Source: CAJOLV01 sp045631885
Lineage (GTDB): Bacteria > Bacillota_I > Bacilli_A > RFN20 > CAG-826
DNA: 64,000 nucleotides
Assembly (NCBI GenBank): GCA_045631885.1
Contig: JAZQVN010000023.1
Coordinates: 1-64,000, forward strand
Reading direction: 5' to 3'
The position numbers and the translations under genes are program-made. Under the pieces are notes generated by a model. It did not search any database. It was not told the origin of the DNA and saw only the letters and a list, made by a program, of their open reading frames with translations. Of the stretch, positions 18,069-25,403 are shown piece by piece; position 1 is the stretch's first letter, and each line of letters opens with the position of its first letter.

Positions 18069-18929
18069 ATGCCGACGAATAGAGAAATATACTTTTCTTT
18101 AATTAAAGAAAACAATAAATACTTAACTAGAAATGTTGTTAATTCAATGTTGTGTTTTATCAATGACTTTGATTGTAATTTAACTTTATATAAAAACTTT
18201 GATGTCGAATGCAAGAATTACGACGAATTCAATAAGCTAATTGAAAGAGTGAAAAATGGCGAACCATATCAATATGTTATTGGCAAAGCCAACTTTATCG
18301 ATTTATCTTTCAATGTTAATCCACATGTTTTAATCCCTCGTCAAGAAACCGAAGAATTAGTCATAGGCACGAAAGTTATGGCGGACAAGATGTTTGATCA
18401 TTTATCCAAATTAACGATCGCGGATGTCTGTACTGGTTCAGGAGTTATTGGTTTATATCTTAAAAAGTTATACCCACTTTCAAAAGTATATCTAACAGAT
18501 ATTGATAATGATTGTTTAGAAGTCGCAAAGAGCAACGCTAAATTATATAATTTAGATGTTTCATTCTTACAAGGAGATTTAATTGAACCATTAATATCTA
18601 ATGATATTAAATTAGATGTATTAGTCTGCAACCCACCTTATATTGGAGACCCATCCACAATTGATGAACAAGTGTGGAAATACGAGCCTCATTCCGCTTT
18701 ATTAGCGGAGCCTAAAACATTATTTTATGAAAGAATATTCAAAGAGGCTGATAAAATAATGAATAAGAACGCTATTCTCGCTTTCGAGATTGGCGAAGAT
18801 ATGGAAGATGAAATATGCGCTTTAGTGGAACATTATTTCCCTAATAGTGCTTATAAATTATCTAATGATATATATGGGAAGCTACGTTTCTTATATATTA
18901 TGATTAAGGAGGATGGAAATTATGCTTAA
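18069..18929 (+). CDS. prmC: Release factor glutamine methyltransferase PrmC
   Basis: N5-methylates the Gln of the GGQ motif in release factors. SAM-binding motif I is ADVCTGSGVIGLYLKKLYP, and the catalytic NPPY is in VLVCNPPYIGDPSTID. PQYVIGKANF-type linker and IPRQETEELV are typical of PrmC/HemK. I choose ATG 18069 (one base after the prfA stop); an in-frame TTG at 18060 lies inside prfA. Its end overlaps rpiB by 8 bases. 286 residues. Confidence 0.94.
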   Translation: MPTNREIYFSLIKENNKYLTRNVVNSMLCFINDFDCNLTLYKNFDVECKNYDEFNKLIERVKNGEPYQYVIGKANFIDLSFNVNPHVLIPRQETEELVIGTKVMADKMFDHLSKLTIADVCTGSGVIGLYLKKLYPLSKVYLTDIDNDCLEVAKSNAKLYNLDVSFLQGDLIEPLISNDIKLDVLVCNPPYIGDPSTIDEQVWKYEPHSALLAEPKTLFYERIFKEADKIMNKNAILAFEIGEDMEDEICALVEHYFPNSAYKLSNDIYGKLRFLYIMIKEDGNYA

Positions 18930-19359
18930 AATTTCTCTTGGTAGTGATCATGGTGGATTTGCTTATAAAGAAGCAATTAAAAAACACCTTGAAGGTAAAT
19001 ATGAAGTTATTGACGTAGGAACATTTAATGAGGATTCCTGTCATTACCCAGAATATGGTTATAAAGCCGCTCAATTAGTTTCTAGTGGTGAATGTCAATT
19101 TGGTATTGTTGTTTGTACATCTGGAGAAGGAATCATGATTTCCGCGAATAAAGCTAAAGGCGTTAGATGCGCAATGGGATATAACGATGAAGTCTCCGCA
19201 TTAGCTAGACAACATAACGATGCAAACATGATTGCCTTTGGTCAAAAGTTCATGAAACTCGAAGATGTTTTAAGAAGAGTTGATATTTTCCTAAATACAA
19301 AATTTGAAGGTGGAAGACACGCAACCCGAGTGGACATCATTAAATCATTTGAAAAGTAA
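18922..19359 (+). CDS. rpiB: Ribose-5-phosphate isomerase B
   Basis: Interconverts ribose-5-P and ribulose-5-P in the pentose phosphate pathway. Opens LKISLGSDHGGFAYKEAIKK (the conserved DHGG), with FGIVVCTSGEGIMISANKAK carrying the active-site Cys/Ser loop and RCAMGYNDEVSALARQHNDA (NDxN-type region). An upstream in-frame ATG at 18913 lies 0 bases from AAGGAGG, whereas ATG 18922 is 9 bases from it, so the start is 18922 (145 residues). Followed by a strong terminator. Confidence 0.96.
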   Translation: MLKISLGSDHGGFAYKEAIKKHLEGKYEVIDVGTFNEDSCHYPEYGYKAAQLVSSGECQFGIVVCTSGEGIMISANKAKGVRCAMGYNDEVSALARQHNDANMIAFGQKFMKLEDVLRRVDIFLNTKFEGGRHATRVDIIKSFEK

Positions 19360-19378
19360 AACACAGTTTTAAAAATAT

Positions 19379-19417
19379 AAATCTCTCGATTGAAAAATAG
19401 GTCGAGAGATTTTTTTA
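19379..19417 (+). terminator. Terminator of prfA-prmC-rpiB
   Basis: AAATCTCTCGA and TCGAGAGATTT pair over a 12-base loop, followed by TTTTTTT. Confidence 0.9.
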
Positions 19418-19483
19418 TACAAAAATTCAAAAAATTTGCGACAAAACACCCATTTTTTTCGCATATATATTAGGAGGCTTTTT

Positions 19484-19555
19484 ATGAAAAAAATAGCAAA
19501 AACAAAAAAGTCGATGAACTCCAACGTAAGTCAGGTATATCGACAAAATTATTAA
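19484..19555 (+). CDS. Possible 23-residue leader ORF with a slippery A AAA AAG heptamer
   Basis: A TAGGAGG box 5 bases before ATG 19484 is among the best ribosome binding sites here, yet the frame closes after 23 codons. In frame at 19503-19509 the bases read A AAA AAG, the classical -1 slippery heptamer. A -1 shift would give KVDELQRKSGISTKLL and stop at MYEQ (TAA near 19572), about 30 residues. The downstream part lies in a degraded copy of the comFA start region (see repeat), so this may equally be a broken remnant. Confidence 0.3.
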   Translation: MKKIAKTKKSMNSNVSQVYRQNY

Positions 19556-19579
19556 ATCTAATGTATGAGCAGTAATCAA
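19547..19579 (+). repeat. 33-bp imperfect direct repeat, copy A
   Basis: Matches copy B (19963-19995) at about 28 of 33 positions with no gaps; shared core AATTATTAAA, AATGTATGA and TAATCAA. Copy B spans the comFA start codon. Copy A has an equivalent ATG followed by Ser-Ser-Asn-Gln, against Asn-Asn-Asn-Gln in ComFA, and so looks like a decayed duplicate of the comFA 5' end. Confidence 0.7.
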
Positions 19580-19598
19580 ATGAGAGGTGAAAAAAGCA

Positions 19599-19922
19599 AT
19601 GAGCAATAAAAAGATATATAACAAGCATTTAGAAAAAGGAAGATTTTATGTGCATAGTGATGCCCGCGGTGGACATCCTGCACTTTTATATAAAAAGCGA
19701 GACAAGAAAAACTTATATTTTATTATTGTTTTTATATCTTCGGACGGGCCAAAACGAAAAAAACTAAAGCACAGCATTGAACCTATAAAAATAAAAGTTT
19801 CGTTCGTTCACAATGCTCCAAAGGTTAGTAAGAGACGTGAGTTGAGTTCGACACCAATGATTGGTTTGAAAATAGATAAAGAAGACAAACCATTAATTGA
19901 ATTCATTAAAAGAAAAAAATGA
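19599..19922 (+). CDS. Unknown 107-residue basic protein upstream of comFA
   Basis: Small, Lys/Arg-rich protein of unrecognised family. Features visible: GRFYVHSDARGGHPALLY near the N-terminus, a hydrophobic strand LYFIIVFISSD, KLKHSIEPIKIKVSFVHNAP, and the basic end EFIKRKK. The strand-rich pattern could be a small beta barrel. The start is ATG 19599 with GAGAGGTG 9 bases upstream, rather than the GTG at 19587 that lies inside that box. It lies between two copies of a 33-bp repeat and its stop overlaps, as ATGA, a 21-codon ORF leading to comFA. A toxin-like or mobile-cassette origin is possible but I have no motif to prove it. Confidence 0.7.
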   Translation: MSNKKIYNKHLEKGRFYVHSDARGGHPALLYKKRDKKNLYFIIVFISSDGPKRKKLKHSIEPIKIKVSFVHNAPKVSKRRELSSTPMIGLKIDKEDKPLIEFIKRKK

Positions 19923-19984
19923 TTCACAAGACCATTGCTGATCTCCATGTGCGAATCACTGAAATTATTAAAACAAATGTATGA
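19919..19984 (+). CDS. Possible 21-residue coupling peptide between the 107-residue gene and comFA
   Basis: ATG 19919 overlaps the previous TGA (ATGA) and the ORF closes with TGA at 19982-19984, again overlapping the comFA ATG (ATGA). The peptide would read MIHKTIADLHVRITEIIKTN followed by V. Double ATGA overlap is the signature of translational reinitiation, so it may serve to carry ribosomes into comFA, which has no Shine-Dalgarno of its own. No known function for the peptide. Confidence 0.45.
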   Translation: MIHKTIADLHVRITEIIKTNV

Positions 19985-19995
19985 ATAATAATCAA
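19963..19995 (+). repeat. 33-bp imperfect direct repeat, copy B
   Basis: Partner of 19547-19579. It covers the end of the 21-codon ORF and the first five codons of comFA. Confidence 0.7.
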
Positions 19996-21156
19996 GAAAA
20001 AATCACACAATATCTTTGTCCGATTTGCGGTAACGCAAACCCTGTTTCTATCGGAATACGTAATGGTAAACCATATTGTCGTAAATGTTTAACATTCAGA
20101 GGTCAAGAAGTCTCTAATGATTATATTCAAAACACCAATGCAGAATATGAACTTCATTATGAGCTTTCTGCTGAACAAAAGAAGCTATCAAAACAACTAG
20201 TAAACAATTACAAAAAAGGAATAAATTCCCTTGTTCACGCTGTATGTGGAAGTGGTAAGACGGAAATAGTATTAGAAATAATAAAATACGCTATTGAACA
20301 TAATCTAAAGGTGGGATTTGCAGTCCCGAGAAGAGATGTAGCAATTGAACTATGTTCAAGATTTAAAAGCATCTTTACGAAAAACAAAATTGTTTTACTT
20401 TATGGCGGCCACACAAAGGAACTGGAGGGTGACTTAGTTTGTTTAACAACCCATCAACTGTTTAGATACAACAATTACTTTGACTTGATAGTGATGGATG
20501 AAATAGATGCTTTTCCATATAAGGGGAACGATACATTAGAAGCAATGTTTAAGAGATCTTTGAAAGGTCATTATGTCTTTTTAAGTGCAACGCCAGATGA
20601 AGAGTTCATCAATCAATTTAAAAAAGATGGTGGAGATGTATTAGAACTCAATATTAGATTCCATCGTCATCCATTACCAGTCCCTGAAGTGATATTGAAA
20701 AATAGATATTTCCAGTTCCTATCATTAGTGGGCATATTAAAGGAATTTGTGAGGCATAATAAACCGGTATTTATCTTCACTCCGACAATCGATATTTGCG
20801 AAAATGTGTTTAACCTATTAAAGATATTTATAAAGAATGGGAATTATGTCCATTCAAAACACCCAAATAGAGGAAAGGTTATTGATGATTTTAGAAAAGG
20901 AAAACACAAATATTTGGTGACCACTGCGGTCCTAGAAAGAGGAGTGACAATTAAAGATTTACAAGTTGTTATCTACCACGCAGATCATAGCATCTATGAT
21001 TCTTATTCACTTGTTCAAATCTCAGGAAGAGTGGGCAGAAAAATAGATGCACCAGAAGGGAGAGTTATTTATCTTGCGGAAAGATTTACTAATGAAATGG
21101 ATAAGTCCATTAAAGATATCTCAAAAAGTAATAAAGAATTGCAAAATGTGTTTTAA
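19981..21156 (+). CDS. comFA: Competence DNA-uptake helicase ComFA
   Basis: Superfamily 2 DNA helicase thought to drive single-stranded DNA import through ComEC. N-terminal four-Cys zinc module CPICGNAN...YCRKC (residues 13-40), motif I VHAVCGSGKTEIVLEIIKYA, DEAD-type motif II VMDEIDAFPYKGND, motif III FLSATP, and motif VI-like QISGRVGRK. The 391 residues are slightly short for the family. Directly overlapped by comFC. The presence of both suggests natural transformation genes, though no comEC or comG genes are in this window. Confidence 0.93.
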   Translation: MNNNQEKITQYLCPICGNANPVSIGIRNGKPYCRKCLTFRGQEVSNDYIQNTNAEYELHYELSAEQKKLSKQLVNNYKKGINSLVHAVCGSGKTEIVLEIIKYAIEHNLKVGFAVPRRDVAIELCSRFKSIFTKNKIVLLYGGHTKELEGDLVCLTTHQLFRYNNYFDLIVMDEIDAFPYKGNDTLEAMFKRSLKGHYVFLSATPDEEFINQFKKDGGDVLELNIRFHRHPLPVPEVILKNRYFQFLSLVGILKEFVRHNKPVFIFTPTIDICENVFNLLKIFIKNGNYVHSKHPNRGKVIDDFRKGKHKYLVTTAVLERGVTIKDLQVVIYHADHSIYDSYSLVQISGRVGRKIDAPEGRVIYLAERFTNEMDKSIKDISKSNKELQNVF

Positions 21157-21739
21157 ATCAATCAAAACCCCAACATTTTATTCGGTTTTGCAAAATAATA
21201 GCTGTTTATGTGAATTATGTTTAAACAAGCTGATACCCAAATTTAGCAAGTTCGATGTTGATGGATATGATGGCCTAGCAATTTATGATTATGATGATAA
21301 CATCAAAGCGGTCTTATACCAATTTAAAGGCTGTTATGATATTGAGTTATCCGATGTCTTCTTATATAGGTATTCTCGTGAGCTATCACTACTATATAAA
21401 GGATATATAATGGTGCCAGTTCCATCATATTATACTGAAGATGACGCTAGGGAGTTCAATCACGTAGAAGAAATGTTTAAGATACTTAACCTAAATATGT
21501 GTAAATGTATCAAAAAGATTACCCCATTTAAACAAGCGGAACACACAAAAAAAGAAAGGGGAAAAATCATTAAGCATTTATCTAGTGAAAATCTCGATTC
21601 AATAAGAGGAAAGAAAGTCCTTATCGTCGATGATGTTATGACTACAGGTTCGACCTTGAAAGCAATGATTTCTTTATTAAAACAAGGCCAACCAAAAACA
21701 ATTAAAATACTCGTTATGTCAAGAAGAGTAATGAGTTAG
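21092..21739 (+). CDS. comFC: ComFC-type phosphoribosyltransferase-like competence protein
   Basis: ComFC acts with ComFA in DNA uptake. The PRTase fold gives VLIVDDVMTTGSTLKAMISL, the PRPP-binding loop, near the C-terminus. Two Cys pairs, CKMC and CLCELC, form the N-terminal zinc finger. To keep the first pair I place the start at ATG 21092 (215 residues), deep inside comFA; ATG 21146 would lose part of it. The overlap with comFA therefore is about 65 bases (11 if the shorter start is used). Confidence 0.88.
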   Translation: MKWISPLKISQKVIKNCKMCFKSIKTPTFYSVLQNNSCLCELCLNKLIPKFSKFDVDGYDGLAIYDYDDNIKAVLYQFKGCYDIELSDVFLYRYSRELSLLYKGYIMVPVPSYYTEDDAREFNHVEEMFKILNLNMCKCIKKITPFKQAEHTKKERGKIIKHLSSENLDSIRGKKVLIVDDVMTTGSTLKAMISLLKQGQPKTIKILVMSRRVMS

Positions 21740-21834
21740 ATTTAGCCTAACCAATTTATTGGCTAGACTAATAAAGATGAATAGTGATAAGATAGAAAAG
21801 CGAATGTTTTTACATTCTTTCTATTAAAGAAAGG

Positions 21835-21849
21835 CACGGACGCTCCGTG
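21835..21849 (+). promoter_or_regulatory. GC-rich hairpin just before the secA start
   Basis: CACGGA CGC TCCGTG is a perfect 6-bp hairpin ending 14 bases before the secA ATG, directly next to TTAGGTGATT, the probable ribosome binding site. No T-tract follows, so it is not a terminator. It could modulate secA translation, as secA is autoregulated in other bacteria. Confidence 0.45.
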
Positions 21850-21863
21850 TTAGGTGATTAAAT

Positions 21864-24293
21864 ATGGGATTCTTTGATAAACGTCAATTGAAAAAATATT
21901 CCAAAGAAGCTGATAGAGTTCTTGCTTTAGAAGATCAAATGAAAGCTTTAAGCGATGATGATCTCAGAGCGAAAACAGTAGAGTTTAAACAATTATTAGC
22001 TAATGGCAAAACATTAGATGATATAAAAATTGAAGCCTTTGCAGTGGCCAGAGAAGCCGCAAGACGTACCATTGGTGAATTTCCTTACAAAGTTCAAATT
22101 ATTGGTTCGTTAGTTTTACATGAAGGCGATGTCGCTGAAATGAAAACAGGTGAAGGTAAAACCTTAACCGCGACAATGGCGGTTTATTTAAACGCACTCG
22201 CTGGTAAAGGTGTGCACGTTGTTACAGTTAACGAATACTTATCACAACGTGACGCTGAATGGATGGGCCAAATTTATAGATTCTTAGGCCTCACCGTAGG
22301 TGTTAACTTAAGAGCCAAAACAACATCAGAAAAAAGAGAAGCGCATTTATGTGATATCACATACACAACAAACTCTGAATTAGGTTTCGATTATCTAAGA
22401 GATAATATGGCAACCGATATGCAACATAGAGTTTTACGTGGATTGAACTTCTGTTTAATCGATGAGGCTGACTCAATCTTGATTGATGAATCTAGAACAC
22501 CACTTATTATTTCTGGTGGTGCAAGAACATCTGCCTCTCAATACACAGTCGCAGATAGATTCGTTAAATCTTTACGTAAAGACAAAGATTATTCCGTTGA
22601 TGTTAAAGAGAAAACAGTCAACTTAACAGATGATGGTAACTTAAAAGCGGAACGTATGTTCGGTATCAAGAACTTATACGATCCAGAATATGCTGATTTA
22701 GTTCACAGAATTCACAATGCTCTTAGAGCAAACTATATCATGTTTAGAGATGTCGACTATTTAGTCGATGCTGAAGGACAAGTCCAAATCATTGACCAAT
22801 TCACAGGCCGTGTTTTACCAGGTCGTGAATGGAGTGATGGTTTACATCAAGCTGTCCAAGCTAAAGAAAATGTCGAGATTAAAATGGAAACCATTATAAT
22901 GGCCACCATTACATATCAAAACTTCTTCCGTTTATTCAAGAAGATGGCCGGTATGACTGGTACCGCTAAAACCGAAGAAGAAGAATTCCGTAAGATTTAC
23001 AATATGAGAGTTTTACCAATTCCAACTAATAGACCAGTTATCAGAATTGATGCTTTAGACTATGTCTACGCTCATAAAGAACCAAAATTAAGAGCCTTGA
23101 TTAAAGAAGTCAAAGAAAGACATGAAAAAGGTCAACCAATCTTAATTGGTACAGTCTCCGTTGAATCATCTGAAGAGATTTCAAAGATGTTAAATGAAGC
23201 AGGTCTTCCACACGAAATGTTAAACGCGAAGAATCACGCACGTGAAGCGGAAATTATCGCACACGCTGGTGAAAAAGGTCACATTACCTTAGCCACCAAC
23301 ATGGCAGGCCGTGGTACCGATATTAAGATTAATGACGAAGTCAGAGCCTTAGGCGGTTTATGTGTTTTCGGTACCGAAAGACATGAATCAAGACGTATTG
23401 ATAACCAATTACGTGGTAGAAGTGGACGTCAAGGTGACCCAGGCTTCAGCCGTTTCTATGTCTCTTTTGATGACACACTTTTAGTGAGATTCTCTGCGGA
23501 TAAGCTCCGTGATTATATTCAAAAGAATTATGGTGATGACGCTCTTGAAATGAAGATGGTCTCCAATATCATTACAGGCGCACAAAAGAGAATCGAAGGT
23601 CAAAACTTTGATACCCGTAAAAACTTATTAGATTACGATGATGTCTTAGCAAAACAAAGACAAATTGTTTATAACAAACGTGACAAGATTATCGAAGGTG
23701 CTGATATCCAAGATATCATCAACGAAATCTTTGAAACAACCGGTATTTTCTTATCAGAAAAAGCTGTTCCTGTTGGATCAAACGAACAAGTTGTTTCTGG
23801 TGAATTATTAGCCAAACAAGTTGAACCAAGATTCTTACCAGCCGGTTCTATTAAGAAAAACCTTTATGATGAATCTTCAGTTGAAGATTGTGGACCAGAC
23901 TTAGGTCAAGTTTTACTTGATAGATATCAAGAACGCAGAAAAGAATGGCCACCAGAAGTTGCAGAACACGTTGAAAGAACTGTTGTTTTACACTGTATTG
24001 ACCAAAACTGGACAAAACATATTGATGCAATGGCAAGATTACGTGAAGCTATCCACTTAAGAAGCTACGCTAATGTCAACCCATTACAAGATTACGTTAA
24101 TGAAGGCTACGCGATGTTCAAAGAAACATTAAACTTAGCTTCCGTTGATGCTGTTTTGAACTTGATGAATGTCAAGATTGAACCAAAGCCAGTTGAAGAA
24201 ACTCCTAAATTCGTTCCAGATCCAAACAATCCTCCAAAAGTTGAAGCAGTCAAAAAAGAGGATGATGGTGCTGATAAACCAAAAGGTGAATAA
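21864..24293 (+). CDS. secA: Preprotein translocase ATPase SecA
   Basis: Motor of Sec-dependent secretion, at the membrane with SecYEG. Walker A EMKTGEGKTLTATMAVYLNA (about residue 92), the DEAD-type box LIDEADSILIDESRTPLIIS, and TNMAGRGTDIKI, GTERHESRRIDNQLRGRSGR of the second nucleotide-binding fold. It has 809 residues; the tail is Pro/Lys/Asp-rich (KVEAVKKEDDGADKPKGE) and lacks the C-terminal Cys-rich SEC-C zinc motif seen in many SecA proteins. Two bases separate it from prfB. secG lies further along the same strand. Confidence 0.97.
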   Translation: MGFFDKRQLKKYSKEADRVLALEDQMKALSDDDLRAKTVEFKQLLANGKTLDDIKIEAFAVAREAARRTIGEFPYKVQIIGSLVLHEGDVAEMKTGEGKTLTATMAVYLNALAGKGVHVVTVNEYLSQRDAEWMGQIYRFLGLTVGVNLRAKTTSEKREAHLCDITYTTNSELGFDYLRDNMATDMQHRVLRGLNFCLIDEADSILIDESRTPLIISGGARTSASQYTVADRFVKSLRKDKDYSVDVKEKTVNLTDDGNLKAERMFGIKNLYDPEYADLVHRIHNALRANYIMFRDVDYLVDAEGQVQIIDQFTGRVLPGREWSDGLHQAVQAKENVEIKMETIIMATITYQNFFRLFKKMAGMTGTAKTEEEEFRKIYNMRVLPIPTNRPVIRIDALDYVYAHKEPKLRALIKEVKERHEKGQPILIGTVSVESSEEISKMLNEAGLPHEMLNAKNHAREAEIIAHAGEKGHITLATNMAGRGTDIKINDEVRALGGLCVFGTERHESRRIDNQLRGRSGRQGDPGFSRFYVSFDDTLLVRFSADKLRDYIQKNYGDDALEMKMVSNIITGAQKRIEGQNFDTRKNLLDYDDVLAKQRQIVYNKRDKIIEGADIQDIINEIFETTGIFLSEKAVPVGSNEQVVSGELLAKQVEPRFLPAGSIKKNLYDESSVEDCGPDLGQVLLDRYQERRKEWPPEVAEHVERTVVLHCIDQNWTKHIDAMARLREAIHLRSYANVNPLQDYVNEGYAMFKETLNLASVDAVLNLMNVKIEPKPVEETPKFVPDPNNPPKVEAVKKEDDGADKPKGE

Positions 24294-24295
24294 AA

Positions 24296-25403
24296 ATGAA
24301 AGACTTAGTTTCTCTTAAACAAGAACTTAGTGCTGTTGGCGAGATAATCCGTCAACTCGGGTCTTCTCTTTGACCTGGACAAATACGATAAAGAAATTTC
24401 TGAACTAACTAATAAAAGTGAACAACCAGATTTTTGGAACAATTCCAAAGATGCTTTAAGCATTATTTCTCGACTCAATTATTTGAAGGATATTGTCGAA
24501 AAATACCGCAAAATCGCCACGAATTATCAAGATTTGATGGAATTAATCGAATTAGGAGATGATTCAATTCTCGACCAAATCGAGCTTTCGGTAATCCAAT
24601 TAAACAAGGATACAAAAGACTTCCAATTACAGATTTTATTTACTGGTGAATTCGACTCCCATAACGCAATTTTAGAAATCCATCCAGGCGCTGGTGGAAC
24701 AGAGGCGCAGGACTGGGCGGATATGTTATACCGCATGTATGTTTTATACGCTGAATCAAACCGTTTTAAGATTGCTTTAATCTCATTAGAACCTGGTGAA
24801 GAAGCTGGAATTAAGTCAGTGACCATTAGAATAAGCGGCAAAAACGCTTATGGCTTATTAAAAGGCGAAAAAGGTGTCCATCGTTTAGTGAGAATATCTC
24901 CTTTTGATGCGAATAAGAGAAGACACACATCCTTTGCATCAGTTAACGTGGTTCCTGAATTTAAAGATGACAACATCGATATTCAAATTCCTGACTCTGA
25001 TTTAAAAGTTGATACATATCGTAGCGGTGGTGCGGGTGGTCAAAACGTCAACAAAGTTGAAACCGCGGTGAGAATTACTCACTTACCAACCGGCATCGTT
25101 GTCTCTTGTCAAATTGAAAGAAGCCAATTATTAAACAAAGAGACTGCAATGAGCATGTTAAAAGGTAAATTATATTTACTTGAATTAGAAAAGCGTCAAA
25201 ACAAGCTTAATGCAATCGTTGGAGAGAAGAAAAATATCGAATGGGGGTCTCAAATCCGTTCATATGTCTTCTGCCCATACACTTTAGTAAAAGACAATAG
25301 AACAAATTACGAAGTAACAAACGTCCAAGATGTTATGAATGGTAATATCGAAGGATTCTTATATGCCTATTTACAAATGGAGGCAAAGAATAATGAGCGA
25401 TAA
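24296..25403 (+). CDS. prfB: Peptide chain release factor 2, with programmed +1 frameshift
   Basis: Recognises UGA/UAA stops. Frame 0 runs from ATG 24296 for 25 codons to CTT TGA (24368-24373); shifting +1 at CTT-TGA-C resumes with GAC at 24372, reading DLDKYDKEISEL and PDFWNN, the usual RF2 N-terminus, and continues to 25403. GGQ loop is YRSGGAGGQNVNKVETAVRI. The total is about 369 residues. The in-frame UGA makes synthesis self-limiting on RF2 level, as known in most bacteria. Start AGGTGA lies at the end of secA, so the two are coupled. Its end overlaps uvrB by 11 bases. Confidence 0.96.
24357..24374 (+). promoter_or_regulatory. RF2 programmed frameshift site
   Basis: CTTTGAC at 24368-24374 is the canonical slip sequence with UGA in poor context. 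The upstream Shine-Dalgarno-like stimulator normally at 3 bases from CTT (AGGGGG) is reduced to CGGG about 6 bases away. Confidence 0.9.

Noticed and set aside
19599..19922. Toxin of a type II toxin-antitoxin pair (MazF/PemK-like)
   Set aside because: Size and strand-rich look are compatible, but no catalytic motif is visible and neither small neighbour looks like an antitoxin.
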